A stretch of DNA of 64,000 bases from NCBI GenBank assembly GCA_944320845.1, contig CALUJA010000003.1, positions 124,001 to 188,000 on the forward strand. Reading direction: 5' to 3'. This DNA comes from an uncultured Phocaeicola sp. (GTDB taxonomy: Bacteria > Bacteroidota > Bacteroidia > Bacteroidales > Bacteroidaceae). The notes under the pieces were generated by a model. That model did not search any database and was not told where the DNA came from. It saw nothing but the letters and a program-made list of their open reading frames with translations. Positions 1 to 9,113 of this stretch are shown in pieces. How positions within the stretch are numbered: position 1 is the first letter of the stretch; the number at the start of each line of letters is the position of its first letter. The position numbers were made by a program, and so were the translations under genes.

Positions 1-161
1 CTATCGTCCTGGTAGGCATCGACTATCAGCAGAAGTGCATCACCGCCGAGAAATACATTTATCCGAGCGGAAACATCGAGGAAGACATGCGTGAAATAAA
101 ACTTTACTTCAAAGACTTCAAGGGGAAGCATCCGGAACGGTTTGATATCGGAATACGCTAA
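1..161 (+). CDS. C-terminal end of an unidentified protein (partial)
   Basis: An open frame enters from the left edge and stops at TAA 159-161. About 52 residues are visible, starting IVLVGIDYQQKC and ending in a basic tail (ERFDIGIR). The composition looks like a real soluble domain end with mixed charge. I do not recognise the family, and the gene cannot be named without its upstream part. The following lipoprotein gene has its own promoter about 110 bases downstream, so the two need not be one operon. Confidence 0.6.
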   Translation, partial: IVLVGIDYQQKCITAEKYIYPSGNIEEDMREIKLYFKDFKGKHPERFDIGIR

Positions 162-248
162 ACGGGAAAAGAGGGCATCAAAAGTGCCCTTTCTTCCTTT
201 AAAAACAATTTATCATCCTTATAAAACAGCTTTTTTCATGCGGCAATC

Positions 249-278
249 TTGGCGAATCAAAAAATATCCGTATCTTTG
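249..278 (+). promoter_or_regulatory. Bacteroidetes-type promoter for the lipoprotein gene
   Basis: TATCTTTG at 271-278 matches the Bacteroidetes -7 consensus TAnnTTTG. A weak -33 element (TTGG, 249-252) lies 18 bases upstream. It sits about 30 bases before the chosen ATG at 307. Confidence 0.55.
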
Positions 279-306
279 GAAAACATTAATCGCTAAACCA
301 AGACGC

Positions 307-1113
307 ATGAAAAGACTGAAATACATTCTGACAACAATCCTTATAACCTGCTGCGCCGCTCTGTTTACGGCATGCAGCGACGACGACTACTCGCCGATAA
401 TACTCATCGGCGCGACAGACGAATCGCCTGCCATCAATGAAGAAAGCAATACGCTCACGCTTACTCCGTTCAGCGAAGGGGCAAGCTACCTGATAAGAGG
501 CGGCGACGACGGCAGATACCGCATAGACAACGCAAACGAAGAAACGGTGCGCTGCGACTACAACGGGGAAACGCTGACCTTCGTCCCCCAAAGCCGGGGA
601 GAAGCCCGCATCACCATCAGCGACCGGTCGGGCAACAGCTATGAGCTGACCATATTTGTAGAATATCCTTCCTACCTGCTAAAGGTCATGGAAATAAAGG
701 CAAGCGTCGAAGCCCCCTTAATGACCCAGGAAGACGCCCAAACGCTGGAAACAGAAATCATAGGCGAATCTCCGGTCTCAAAAGACTGTCTCTATATCTT
801 CACCTATGAAGACAAAGACGGCACAAAGGGAAATGTCACAATATCCCCTTACGGAAACGAAGACTCCAAGACCGCCGTCTTCTCGAGCGAAATCAAATAT
901 ACGGAAGACAAGGGCACGCCCTATGTCGAATACACCATTACTTTTGCCGGAAACGAAACAAAAGTTCTGAAAATGATGCCGTATGCAGATTATTCAAGAG
1001 AAAGCGACATCGAGCCCATGGCACTCATCGAAGATGTGACGGACAAATACACATCCAGCTACCCCCAACTGGAAAAAGCCGAACTCATCCAGACCCTTCT
1101 CGCACAATATTAA
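307..1113 (+). CDS. putative lipoprotein of unknown function
   Basis: A 268-residue protein. The frame is open further upstream, but the start at 307 gives a clean lipoprotein signal: MKRLK, a hydrophobic stretch and the lipobox FTAC followed by SDDDYS. The run of acidic residues after the cysteine is typical of Bacteroidetes lipoproteins exported to the outer membrane. It also places the start just after the promoter at 249-278. The mature part has an early section resembling an Ig-like or BACON-type bacterial surface fold (short beta-rich segments, residues about 30-125) and a second beta-rich half. No catalytic motif is visible. The family is not identified. It stands alone between the partial gene at the left edge and the helicase. 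Confidence 0.7.
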   Translation: MKRLKYILTTILITCCAALFTACSDDDYSPIILIGATDESPAINEESNTLTLTPFSEGASYLIRGGDDGRYRIDNANEETVRCDYNGETLTFVPQSRGEARITISDRSGNSYELTIFVEYPSYLLKVMEIKASVEAPLMTQEDAQTLETEIIGESPVSKDCLYIFTYEDKDGTKGNVTISPYGNEDSKTAVFSSEIKYTEDKGTPYVEYTITFAGNETKVLKMMPYADYSRESDIEPMALIEDVTDKYTSSYPQLEKAELIQTLLAQY

Positions 1114-1181
1114 AAACATCCGATATGGAGACGGAAACATTTCCGCCTCCATATCCACCATACCGACAATCAGCTTAGAGC

Positions 1182-4100
1182 ATGCCTGACTCTGAAACCA
1201 ACCGTATCGAACTGCAGTCTTTCGATTTGTTCGGGCGAATCGAGCGCGCCCACCGCCATCCGGCCGCTTCTCCCGACAACCTGCGCGCCAAATATGCCCT
1301 ACTCTATAAAGTGCTGGAAGAGGCCTGCCATGAACTGACCTCCCATGTAAACTTCTCTTTCGCCAATCTGTTTTCGCGTCTTGACTATATCTGCAAGATG
1401 AAACGCATGACCCCATCGGACCGCTATGCCGTGCAGACCATGCGGAGGCACTGCAATGCGGCCATGCGAAACGACTTCCACCCCGACATGACCGAATATC
1501 TTTACGACTTGCGGGCGCTGGCCTGCTTCGTTGCAGCAGGATTCGGAGGCAAGATACCTTCAACGCTTCTCTCTGCACTGCCTCCCGGCAACCGTCCCTA
1601 CAGGGAAGAACATTCTGCGCACATTCCCTATCTCCGGGCATCCGTGGTCAGCTGGAACGACCAACATATCTTCGCCGCCACCGACAGCGACAAAGACCCG
1701 TTTATCGACATTGACTATGCGAAGGGAGGCTACAACGGAGACCTGACTTACCTGCGTGAACTGCTCGCCGAGAACCTGCCCATCAACCTGCTGGATATAC
1801 AAATAGATGAGCGGCACTGCTATATTCCCCGACTTGTCATTATCCATCCCGACTATCTGATAGACATCAGCTCACTGGCCGCCTGCTTCCGCGAGTACGG
1901 CCACCACCCGCTAAACCATCTTATCAACAAGATAAAACCCCGTCCCAATACCGCCGCCATCCTGATGGGTAACCTTGCCGGCCAGTTTTTGGACGACTAT
2001 GTGAACGAGCATGAAGACAAGCCGGTGACATATGCACATACCATAAACAAATATTTCGCATCCGCAGCGCTGGACTTCTGCACCTGCCAGATGCCGGCAG
2101 ACTTCCATACGCAAGCCCAGACGCAGATGGCAAACATCCGGTCGTTTGTGCGGGATATTCTGCCGCACAGCGTGCCCGGATTTGACAGACACAAAACGCT
2201 GCTTGAAGCGTCTTTCATCTGCGAACAATTGGGATTGCAGGGGCGTGTAGACATGCTGCAAAAAGACTTCAAGGTGCTGATTGAACAAAAAGCGGGCAAG
2301 CGCGACGAATACAACCACCGGCATAAGGAAGACCACTTCGTGCAAATGATGCTTTATCAGGGGGTACTGACGCGCAACTTCGGAGAACAGACGAAAGACA
2401 TGCAGACTTTTCTCCTTTATTCCAAATACGCCGACGGCCTGATGATGGAACACTTTTCGGATGCATTATTCCGCGAATGTCTCCGGCTACGCAACCAAAT
2501 CGCCGCCAACGAAATCAACTTCGGCGAAGGAGCCATCGCCCCTGCCACAAGCTCTCTGAATACCGACCTGCTGAACGAACAGAAGGCAGACAATGCCCTA
2601 TGGAACCGCTTCCAGCGTCCGCAACTGGAAGCGGTTATCGAAAGGCTGAAAGACAGCACCCCACTGGAGCTGGCTTATTTCCAGCGCCTCTTCACCTTCG
2701 TTTCAAAGGAACTGGTGCTTGCCAAGACCGGAGGCGGAGACAATCCGACAAACGGCTTCGCAGGCACCTGGCACATGCCGCTCAACGAAAAGATAGAGTC
2801 GGGAAACATTCTTCTCGGGCTGACCATCACAGACAAAAGGCAAAGCCAGCCCGGCAAGGGATACGACCTCATCGAGCTGCATATCCCCCGGCAGGAAGAA
2901 GACTTTCTTCCCAATTTCCGGCCGGGAGACATCATCATCTTCTATGCCTATAAGGACGAGCCGGATGTGCGCCGGCAAATTCTGATGAAAGGAAACCTGT
3001 GCAGCATAGAGGCAGACCGGCTGACCATCCTGCTGCGAAACGGACAACAGAACAAAGATATCATCGGAGGAAGCGGCAATGAGACCTTTGCCATCGAGCA
3101 TGACCACTCGGATGTATCGGCATCCAACAGCATTCGCGGACTATACGCTTTCTTGTCCGCCAACGACGACCGCAAGGCACTGCTGCTCTGCCAACGCCCG
3201 CCACGGCAAAACATCAGCCGGCAGCTGAACGGCTCCTACGGACGATTTGACGAAATCATCCGGAAAGCCAAGCAGGCAGACGACTATTTCCTGCTTGTAG
3301 GGCCGCCGGGTACGGGAAAAACCTCGTGTGCCCTTCGCTACATGGTGGAGGAAGCCTTGACAGATGCGGACGCTTCGCTGCTGCTGATGTCGTATACCAA
3401 CCGCGCGGTAGACGAGATATGCAGTATGCTCGTAGATTCGGGCATTGCAGAAAAAGAGCCTTTCATACGCATCGGGCATGAGCTTTCGTGTGACAAGAGA
3501 TTCACTCCCTATCTGCTGAAAGAAAGTCTGAAAAACTGTCCCAAGCTAAGCGACATCCGGCAGAAGCTGACAAAGACACGCATCATCGTAAGCACAACCT
3601 CCTCCATCAGCGGAAGAATGAATCTTTTTGACCTGAAACACTTTACGATGGCCGTGGTAGACGAAGCCGCACAGATACTGGAACCCGACCTGACAGGCAT
3701 CCTCTCTGCCCGGCACGGCGACCGGAACGCAATAGACAAGTTCATCCTCATCGGCGACTACAAACAGCTGCCCGCCATCGCCCTGCAGCGCGCCGGCGAA
3801 GCAGCCGTAACCGCCCCCCGGCTTCAGGCCATCGGCCTGCACGACTGCCGCAACTCGCTGTTTGAGCGCCTGTATAAAAAAAGCGGCGAAGACTTTCGGG
3901 GCATTCTGCGCAAGCAAGGGCGCATGCATCCCGCCATTTCTGACTTTCCGAACAAGGCCTTCTATTCCAATGAACGCCTGGAACCGGTGCCGCTGCCGCA
4001 TCAGGAAGAAGACTATCCCTATCCGCAGACGATTGTGCCGCATGACAGTATCGACAAGCTGCTGCTGAACCGGCGGATAGCATTCATCCCTGCCGAGACA

Positions 4101-5432
4101 CCGGATACAGACACGGTTTCCGACAAGGCCAACCCGCAGGAAGCCCGCATCGTAGCCGCCCTGCTGAAACGTATCTACCGGCTGACGGGCGAGCGGTTTG
4201 ACGCAGGAAAGACGGTGGGAATCATCGTTCCCTACCGCAATCAGATAGCCATGATACGGAAAGAAATCTTCCGGCTGGGCATACCGTCACTTTCTGATGT
4301 CAGCGTTGACACCGTGGAGCGCTATCAGGGAAGTCAGCGGGATGTCATCATCTATTCGTTTACGATACGCAACTTCAGCCAACTGAACTTCCTTACGGCC
4401 AGTACATTCAGGGAAGGAGACTTTTTGATAGACCGAAAACTGAACGTTGCCATGACCCGCGCACGCAAACAGCTATTCCTTACCGGGAATCCGCATATAC
4501 TGGGCGCAAACCTTACCTTCTACAAACTGATGGAGTACATACGCCTGAACAACGGCTATATAGATACCGCCGCAGAGCGATTCTACACGGCAGACTTCGA
4601 TGTACCTGAATATGACAAGGGATGGTACTTACACCCGGAAATTTATCCCGTAACGGAAAACTTCCGGCATGCCTACCAAACCGTTTTTCCATCCTTGCCC
4701 GACCACCCCGAAGAACTGTTCGAAGCCATCGCCTACGGGCGCGCCGACTTCCGTTCCGACGACCATAACCAGGCCGGCCGCATCCAAGCATACAACAGTC
4801 TTTATCTGCCCCGGCAATATGCCGCCGCACAAGCCCTTTACGAAATGTTCGGAAACCGTCTGCGCACAGCTGTCCGGCAAGCATCAGGACGCGTCCTTTT
4901 CTGCGATTTCGCCTGCGAAGCGGGAGCGTCCGGCATGGCATTCGCCGATATCTGCCGCACAATGCCGCACATCTCCCTTGCTTATATCGGCATCGGCGCG
5001 GCAAAAGAGATGAGAGAAACGACAGAGTCGCTCTTTCATACGGAAGCCTACCGGCATATCCCCACGCGGTTTGCCGCCCGCATCAGCAACATCGAAATGG
5101 AAGAACCGTATGCCTCGCTGCCTGCACTTGTCATAATCAATCTCTCAAACGTATTCGACCGCATTTCACCTGCCGAAGCCTGCCGGATTGCCCGACAGAC
5201 CAACCGGCTGAAAGAAAGATACCCGCTTCATCACTACATCACCGTTTTCCGGGACGACGGTGGAACACGTGCCAACAGCCATTCATACACGGCGTTCTGC
5301 AGCTGCCTGGCAGACTCATTGCAGCCGCTAAGCGAACACATGCCCTATCTCGGCAGATTCTACTACCGGGAAAGCAACATCCACACCCCTCACCACGAAG
5401 ATTTTTTATATGAAATACGAACCGACAGATAA
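1182..5432 (+). CDS. Dna2/UPF1-like superfamily 1 helicase with PD-(D/E)XK-like segment and C-terminal extension
   Basis: A 1416-residue protein. The helicase core shows Walker A GPPGTGKT (about residue 706), motif II VVDEAAQI (about 826), a GDYKQLP motif III and a C-terminal MTRARKQLFLTGN motif VI, which places it in the Dna2/NAM7/UPF1 group of SF1 helicases. Before it, around residues 353-372, GRVDML followed by VLIEQKAG fits the D...ExK pattern of a PD-(D/E)XK (Cas4/Dna2-like) nuclease. No Fe-S cysteine set is obvious. After about residue 1230 the sequence VLFCDFACEAGASG and then YIGIGAAKEM resembles the glycine loop and next strand of a Rossmann methyltransferase fold, possibly degenerate. 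Likely an ATP-driven DNA or RNA unwinding and cutting enzyme in repair or defence. Substrate unknown. The next gene overlaps or abuts its 3' end. Confidence 0.85.
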   Translation: MPDSETNRIELQSFDLFGRIERAHRHPAASPDNLRAKYALLYKVLEEACHELTSHVNFSFANLFSRLDYICKMKRMTPSDRYAVQTMRRHCNAAMRNDFHPDMTEYLYDLRALACFVAAGFGGKIPSTLLSALPPGNRPYREEHSAHIPYLRASVVSWNDQHIFAATDSDKDPFIDIDYAKGGYNGDLTYLRELLAENLPINLLDIQIDERHCYIPRLVIIHPDYLIDISSLAACFREYGHHPLNHLINKIKPRPNTAAILMGNLAGQFLDDYVNEHEDKPVTYAHTINKYFASAALDFCTCQMPADFHTQAQTQMANIRSFVRDILPHSVPGFDRHKTLLEASFICEQLGLQGRVDMLQKDFKVLIEQKAGKRDEYNHRHKEDHFVQMMLYQGVLTRNFGEQTKDMQTFLLYSKYADGLMMEHFSDALFRECLRLRNQIAANEINFGEGAIAPATSSLNTDLLNEQKADNALWNRFQRPQLEAVIERLKDSTPLELAYFQRLFTFVSKELVLAKTGGGDNPTNGFAGTWHMPLNEKIESGNILLGLTITDKRQSQPGKGYDLIELHIPRQEEDFLPNFRPGDIIIFYAYKDEPDVRRQILMKGNLCSIEADRLTILLRNGQQNKDIIGGSGNETFAIEHDHSDVSASNSIRGLYAFLSANDDRKALLLCQRPPRQNISRQLNGSYGRFDEIIRKAKQADDYFLLVGPPGTGKTSCALRYMVEEALTDADASLLLMSYTNRAVDEICSMLVDSGIAEKEPFIRIGHELSCDKRFTPYLLKESLKNCPKLSDIRQKLTKTRIIVSTTSSISGRMNLFDLKHFTMAVVDEAAQILEPDLTGILSARHGDRNAIDKFILIGDYKQLPAIALQRAGEAAVTAPRLQAIGLHDCRNSLFERLYKKSGEDFRGILRKQGRMHPAISDFPNKAFYSNERLEPVPLPHQEEDYPYPQTIVPHDSIDKLLLNRRIAFIPAETPDTDTVSDKANPQEARIVAALLKRIYRLTGERFDAGKTVGIIVPYRNQIAMIRKEIFRLGIPSLSDVSVDTVERYQGSQRDVIIYSFTIRNFSQLNFLTASTFREGDFLIDRKLNVAMTRARKQLFLTGNPHILGANLTFYKLMEYIRLNNGYIDTAAERFYTADFDVPEYDKGWYLHPEIYPVTENFRHAYQTVFPSLPDHPEELFEAIAYGRADFRSDDHNQAGRIQAYNSLYLPRQYAAAQALYEMFGNRLRTAVRQASGRVLFCDFACEAGASGMAFADICRTMPHISLAYIGIGAAKEMRETTESLFHTEAYRHIPTRFAARISNIEMEEPYASLPALVIINLSNVFDRISPAEACRIARQTNRLKERYPLHHYITVFRDDGGTRANSHSYTAFCSCLADSLQPLSEHMPYLGRFYYRESNIHTPHHEDFLYEIRTDR

Positions 5433-5445
5433 AACAGCCAACCGT

Positions 5446-6183
5446 ATGAATACCATCAGACGAGCCGTCATCATGGGTGCCACTTCAGGCATCGGTTACG
5501 AAACAGCCCTTTTGCTGCTGCACGAAGGGTGGCATCTCGGCATAGCCGGACGACGCGAAAAGCACCTCCGCCAACTGAAGTCCCTTGCTCCCGACCGTAT
5601 ATGCATACATGTCATCGACATACGCCAATCCGGAGCGGACAAAGAACTGCTGCAACTCATCGACGAACTGGGCGGAATGGACCTTTATCTCCACAGTTCA
5701 GGAATCGGACACCAGAACTTCCCCCTCGTTCCCAGCATTGAAACCGACACGCTGGAAACCAACGGAACCGGATTTGTCCGCATGACCAATGCGGCTTTCC
5801 ACTACTTTCTGAGCAAAGGACACGGCCACATAGCCGTAATCAGCTCTATCGCCGGTACAAAAGGATTAGGCATCGCCCCGGCTTATTCAGCCACCAAACG
5901 GTTTCAGAATATCTATATCGATGCCTTGGAACAACTGGCGCGGATGCACCACACACCCATCCGCTTTACGGATATACGCCCCGGTTTCGTATCGACCGGT
6001 CTGCTGAACGACGGAAAGCATTATCCGCTTCTGATGAAACCCGACAAAGTGGCCCGGCATATCGTATGCGCCCTAAAGAAAAAGAAGCGGGTGGCCGTCA
6101 TCGACTGGCGATACCGCCTGCTGGTATTCTTCTGGAAACTGATTCCCTGCTGGCTATGGAAGCGGCTGAATATACGAAACTAA
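5446..6183 (+). CDS. short-chain dehydrogenase/reductase (SDR)
   Basis: A 245-residue NAD(P)-dependent oxidoreductase of the classical SDR family. The N-terminal Rossmann motif GATSGIG is at residues 10-16, the catalytic serine in VISSIAG, and the YxxxK pair in AYSATKRFQ. A hydrophobic C-terminal stretch (LLVFFWKLIPCWLWKRL) may attach it to the membrane, as in SDRs acting on lipids or steroids. An upstream in-frame ATG at 5410 would overlap the helicase gene. I chose 5446 because the Rossmann strand then begins at the usual distance from the start. Substrate cannot be told. The helicase gene is 13 bases upstream, so cotranscription is likely. The 3' end overlaps the convergent MATE gene by four bases. 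Confidence 0.85.
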   Translation: MNTIRRAVIMGATSGIGYETALLLLHEGWHLGIAGRREKHLRQLKSLAPDRICIHVIDIRQSGADKELLQLIDELGGMDLYLHSSGIGHQNFPLVPSIETDTLETNGTGFVRMTNAAFHYFLSKGHGHIAVISSIAGTKGLGIAPAYSATKRFQNIYIDALEQLARMHHTPIRFTDIRPGFVSTGLLNDGKHYPLLMKPDKVARHIVCALKKKKRVAVIDWRYRLLVFFWKLIPCWLWKRLNIRN

Positions 6184-7550
6184 CCTTGCACCGCCATGCT
6201 GCGCTCTTTTTGCACGATAACAAGCAGACGGCGATAGACATAAACGAAGGCGGGAACCAGAAAAGCCACGGCAAACACCCAAGCCGTAGGATCGCCGAAG
6301 CATACGGCCCAGTATCCCCATAAAGGAACCGCAAACTTACTGACCAGGATACGCGCCACCATCTCAGATACTCCCGAAAACATGGCAAGCTTCGTATATC
6401 CCGCTCCCTGAATGGTATAGCGCAAAATGCAGAGAATACCCAACACCGGAAAGAATGAAACCGAAATATGAAGAAACAAGGCCGTGTCGTAAATTATTTC
6501 ATGCTCGGAAGAATCAATGAAAAGCAATGCAAAATCACCGGAGAATGTCCATAGGATGACCGCCACCACAGCCACGTAACACAGCATCATCATGAAGGCT
6601 GACTTGACTCCCGTCCAGATACGCTCCGGACATCCGGCACCATAATTCTGTCCGCTGAAGGTGGCCATCGCCATTCCCAGACTTTCCAGCGGACACATGA
6701 AAAACATCTTGATGCGCATGGCTGCCGTAAATGCCGCCACACACGCCGTGCCCAAAGCATTGTTGGCACTTTGCAACATAATGCTGCCGATGGCCGTAAT
6801 GGAAAACTGGAGTCCCATCGGTATACCGATATACATCAGCTGCCGCGCCAGCTCCGGACGGAAACGGCGGTCGGAAGAAGTTGTCTTCAGAATATCAAAC
6901 TTACGGTACATGTAACGGTAACACAACACCGCAGAAACTCCTTGAGCCAATACGGTAGCAATGCCTGCCCCCGGTACTCCCCATCCGAACAGCAGGATAA
7001 ACAGCAGGTCGAGCACAATGTTCAGAACAGTGGAAAAGAGCAGAAACCAGAAAGGAGTCTTGCTGTCTCCCAACGCCCGGATTATACTGGAAAGCAGATT
7101 ATAGAAAAACGTGCAAGGGACACCTATAAAGGTTATCAGCAGAAAATAATACGCATCCTCAAAAATGTTCTCAGGCGTCTGCATACTGCGCAGAATAAAT
7201 TCGCACAGCAAGGAAGTCACCAAGGCTATCGCGACCGACATTCCTCCGGCCAGTTTCAAACTGACGGCTACATAGCGCCGCATCGTTACATAATCATGGG
7301 CACCGAACTTCTGTGCCACAGGAATACCGAATCCTCCACAGCAGCCGTTGCAGAATCCCAATATGAGAAAAACGACAGAGGTGCTTGCTCCTACCGACGC
7401 CAAGGCGTTAATCCCCAAAAATTTGCCGACAATGGCCGAATCGACCAAATAATAAGTCTGCTGAAGCAGGTTTCCCAACAGCAAGGGAACCGTAAAGTTA
7501 AGAATCAGCGGCAAGCATGCGCCCGATGTCATCTCTCTTGATTGTGCCAT
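6180..7550 (-). CDS. MATE family efflux transporter
   Basis: A 456-residue integral membrane protein with about twelve hydrophobic segments arranged as two similar halves, the length and layout of MATE (multidrug and toxic compound extrusion) proteins. The N-terminus has the family-like pattern LPLILNFTVPLLLGNLLQQ followed by a VDSAIVGKFLG helix. These carriers export cationic drugs or metabolites in exchange for Na+ or H+. The gene is single, convergent with the SDR gene, and separated from galE by a 400-base gap that holds its promoter and the galE terminator. The substrate is unknown. Confidence 0.9.
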   Translation of the reverse strand: MAQSREMTSGACLPLILNFTVPLLLGNLLQQTYYLVDSAIVGKFLGINALASVGASTSVVFLILGFCNGCCGGFGIPVAQKFGAHDYVTMRRYVAVSLKLAGGMSVAIALVTSLLCEFILRSMQTPENIFEDAYYFLLITFIGVPCTFFYNLLSSIIRALGDSKTPFWFLLFSTVLNIVLDLLFILLFGWGVPGAGIATVLAQGVSAVLCYRYMYRKFDILKTTSSDRRFRPELARQLMYIGIPMGLQFSITAIGSIMLQSANNALGTACVAAFTAAMRIKMFFMCPLESLGMAMATFSGQNYGAGCPERIWTGVKSAFMMMLCYVAVVAVILWTFSGDFALLFIDSSEHEIIYDTALFLHISVSFFPVLGILCILRYTIQGAGYTKLAMFSGVSEMVARILVSKFAVPLWGYWAVCFGDPTAWVFAVAFLVPAFVYVYRRLLVIVQKERSMAVQG

Positions 7551-7572
7551 ACGCTTATACTCTAAATCCAGA

Positions 7573-7607
7573 CAAAATTAAAGCAAAGCAGACAAACAGG
7601 ACACAAC
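7573..7607 (-). promoter_or_regulatory. possible promoter of the MATE gene
   Basis: On the minus strand TAATTTTG (plus 7573-7580) matches TAnnTTTG and lies about 23 bases before the MATE start. A -33 element is uncertain: a TTG at plus 7604-7606 would give a 23-base spacer, slightly too long. Apart from this and the galE terminator, I see nothing in 7551-7966. Confidence 0.4.
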
Positions 7608-7750
7608 TTCGGCATAATAACATGAAAAGCCACGCTTTTTCTTGCTCTATATCAAGAATGTCTGAGGGAAGACCGCTTTTGCATTATTCTGAGCCAAACG
7701 GCTGACCCGCAAGCACAAACATGAAGCCCTAAAGCAACAAAACGGTCCGA

Positions 7751-7793
7751 CAAAAACAAAAAAACTGTTCCCCGACTCACGCCGGAGAACAGT
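7751..7793 (-). terminator. rho-independent terminator downstream of galE
   Basis: On the minus strand a hairpin with arms ACTGTTC / GAACAGT (plus 7764-7770 and 7787-7793) is followed at once by a T-rich run (complement of 7751-7763). It lies about 175 bases after the galE stop and before the MATE gene. Confidence 0.75.
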
Positions 7794-7966
7794 CACAACA
7801 CAAACACAAAATAAAACACGACAAAACTACTATGCAAACAGCACCTCCATTTCCTGATGGAAAATGGAAAGCACCTGCACATATTCACATACATACAAAT
7901 GCCCGAATGCGCTGCATCATATATAACATTTCTAAAACACGATTGTTCATTCTTTCCTAAGAAATT

Positions 7967-9001
7967 TTACATCACACCCGCTTCACGCAAATGCAACTGC
8001 CATTTCCATGCCGACCGCAATGTATCCTCGATAGAAGTTTCTGCCTTCCAGCCCAACTCATTGTTTGCATAAGTCGGATCGGCCCATACCTGCTCAATAT
8101 CTCCCGCACGACGCCCTACTATCTGATAATTCAGCTTGACTCCCGTAGCTGATTCAAAAGCATGAATCAACTCCAATACCGAAAGTCCGCGTCCGGTTCC
8201 GATATTAAACACTTCCACCTTTTCTTTCTGCTTGTCTTCCAGAATACGGTTCATCGCTATCACATGTGCCTTGGCCAAATCAACTACATAAATATAGTCA
8301 CGGATGCACGAACCGTCCGGCGTATTATAATCGTCACCAAACACACTCAGCTTCTCACGGATTCCCATCGCAGTCTGCGTAAGATAAGGAATCAGATTCT
8401 GCGGCACGCCATTGGGCAATTCTCCAATCAATGCCGTAGGATGAGCGCCGATAGGATTAAAATATCGCAATAGAATAGCGTGAATAGGAGCTCCCGAAGC
8501 TATCGTATCACATATAATCTCTTCATTCACCTGCTTGGTATTGCCATAAGGAGATTCGGCCTTTTTGATAGGAGCCTCTTCCGTAACCGGAAGTTTGTCC
8601 GGCTGCCCATAAACGGTACACGAAGAAGAGAATATGATACCTTTTACATGATGCTTGGGCATCAGTTCCAGCAGATTAATCAGCGAAACCAGATTGTTGC
8701 GATAATAGAGCAAAGGCTTCTGCACCGATTCGCCTACCGCCTTGCTTGCAGCAAAGTGGATAATGCCTTCAATCCCCGGATATTTTGCAAATACGCCATC
8801 CAGAGCCTGATAGTCTAAACAGTCTACCTTCTCAAAAGCCGGACATATGCCTGTTATCTGTCCGATGTGCTCCACCACATCAGCCCGTGAATTGGAAAGA
8901 TTATCCACAATAATTACTTCATAGCCGCTATTTTGCAATTCAACGACAGTATGAGAACCGATATATCCCGTTCCACCCGTAACCAGAATTCTCCTTTTCA
9001 T
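7967..9001 (-). CDS. galE: UDP-glucose 4-epimerase
   Basis: A 344-residue extended SDR enzyme that interconverts UDP-glucose and UDP-galactose, serving galactose use and supplying sugar nucleotides for surface polysaccharides. The NAD-binding motif GGTGYIGSHT is at residues 8-17, the catalytic serine region in FSSSCTVYG, and the YxxxK pair in SPYGNTK (about residue 150). The length matches bacterial GalE. It is a single gene with its own promoter (minus TATTTTTG at plus 9043-9050) and terminator. It follows the lptC/GldE-like operon in the same direction but is separated from it by 112 bases. Confidence 0.95.
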   Translation of the reverse strand: MKRRILVTGGTGYIGSHTVVELQNSGYEVIIVDNLSNSRADVVEHIGQITGICPAFEKVDCLDYQALDGVFAKYPGIEGIIHFAASKAVGESVQKPLLYYRNNLVSLINLLELMPKHHVKGIIFSSSCTVYGQPDKLPVTEEAPIKKAESPYGNTKQVNEEIICDTIASGAPIHAILLRYFNPIGAHPTALIGELPNGVPQNLIPYLTQTAMGIREKLSVFGDDYNTPDGSCIRDYIYVVDLAKAHVIAMNRILEDKQKEKVEVFNIGTGRGLSVLELIHAFESATGVKLNYQIVGRRAGDIEQVWADPTYANNELGWKAETSIEDTLRSAWKWQLHLREAGVM

Positions 9002-9042
9002 AATGCTTTGGTATTTATATTTGAGGAATGATTTGTTTTGAA

Positions 9043-9050
9043 CAAAAATA
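9043..9050 (-). promoter_or_regulatory. -7 box of the galE promoter
   Basis: Minus-strand TATTTTTG fits TAnnTTTG and lies about 42 bases before the galE ATG. No clear TTTG -33 element was found at 19-21 bases. Confidence 0.45.
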
Positions 9051-9113
9051 CGTATTATTCTTGAAATTTCCGCATACCTTTACCTTTTTATTTCAAAAAG
9101 AATGGGCCAATCT

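Noticed and set aside
1531-5004. Several long antisense frames across the helicase gene
   Set aside because: Shadows of a high-GC third position; none has a sensible domain or promoter.
7857-8072. 71-codon frame in and after the galE terminator region
   Set aside because: It overlaps the 3' end of galE on the other strand and has no promoter or recognisable content.
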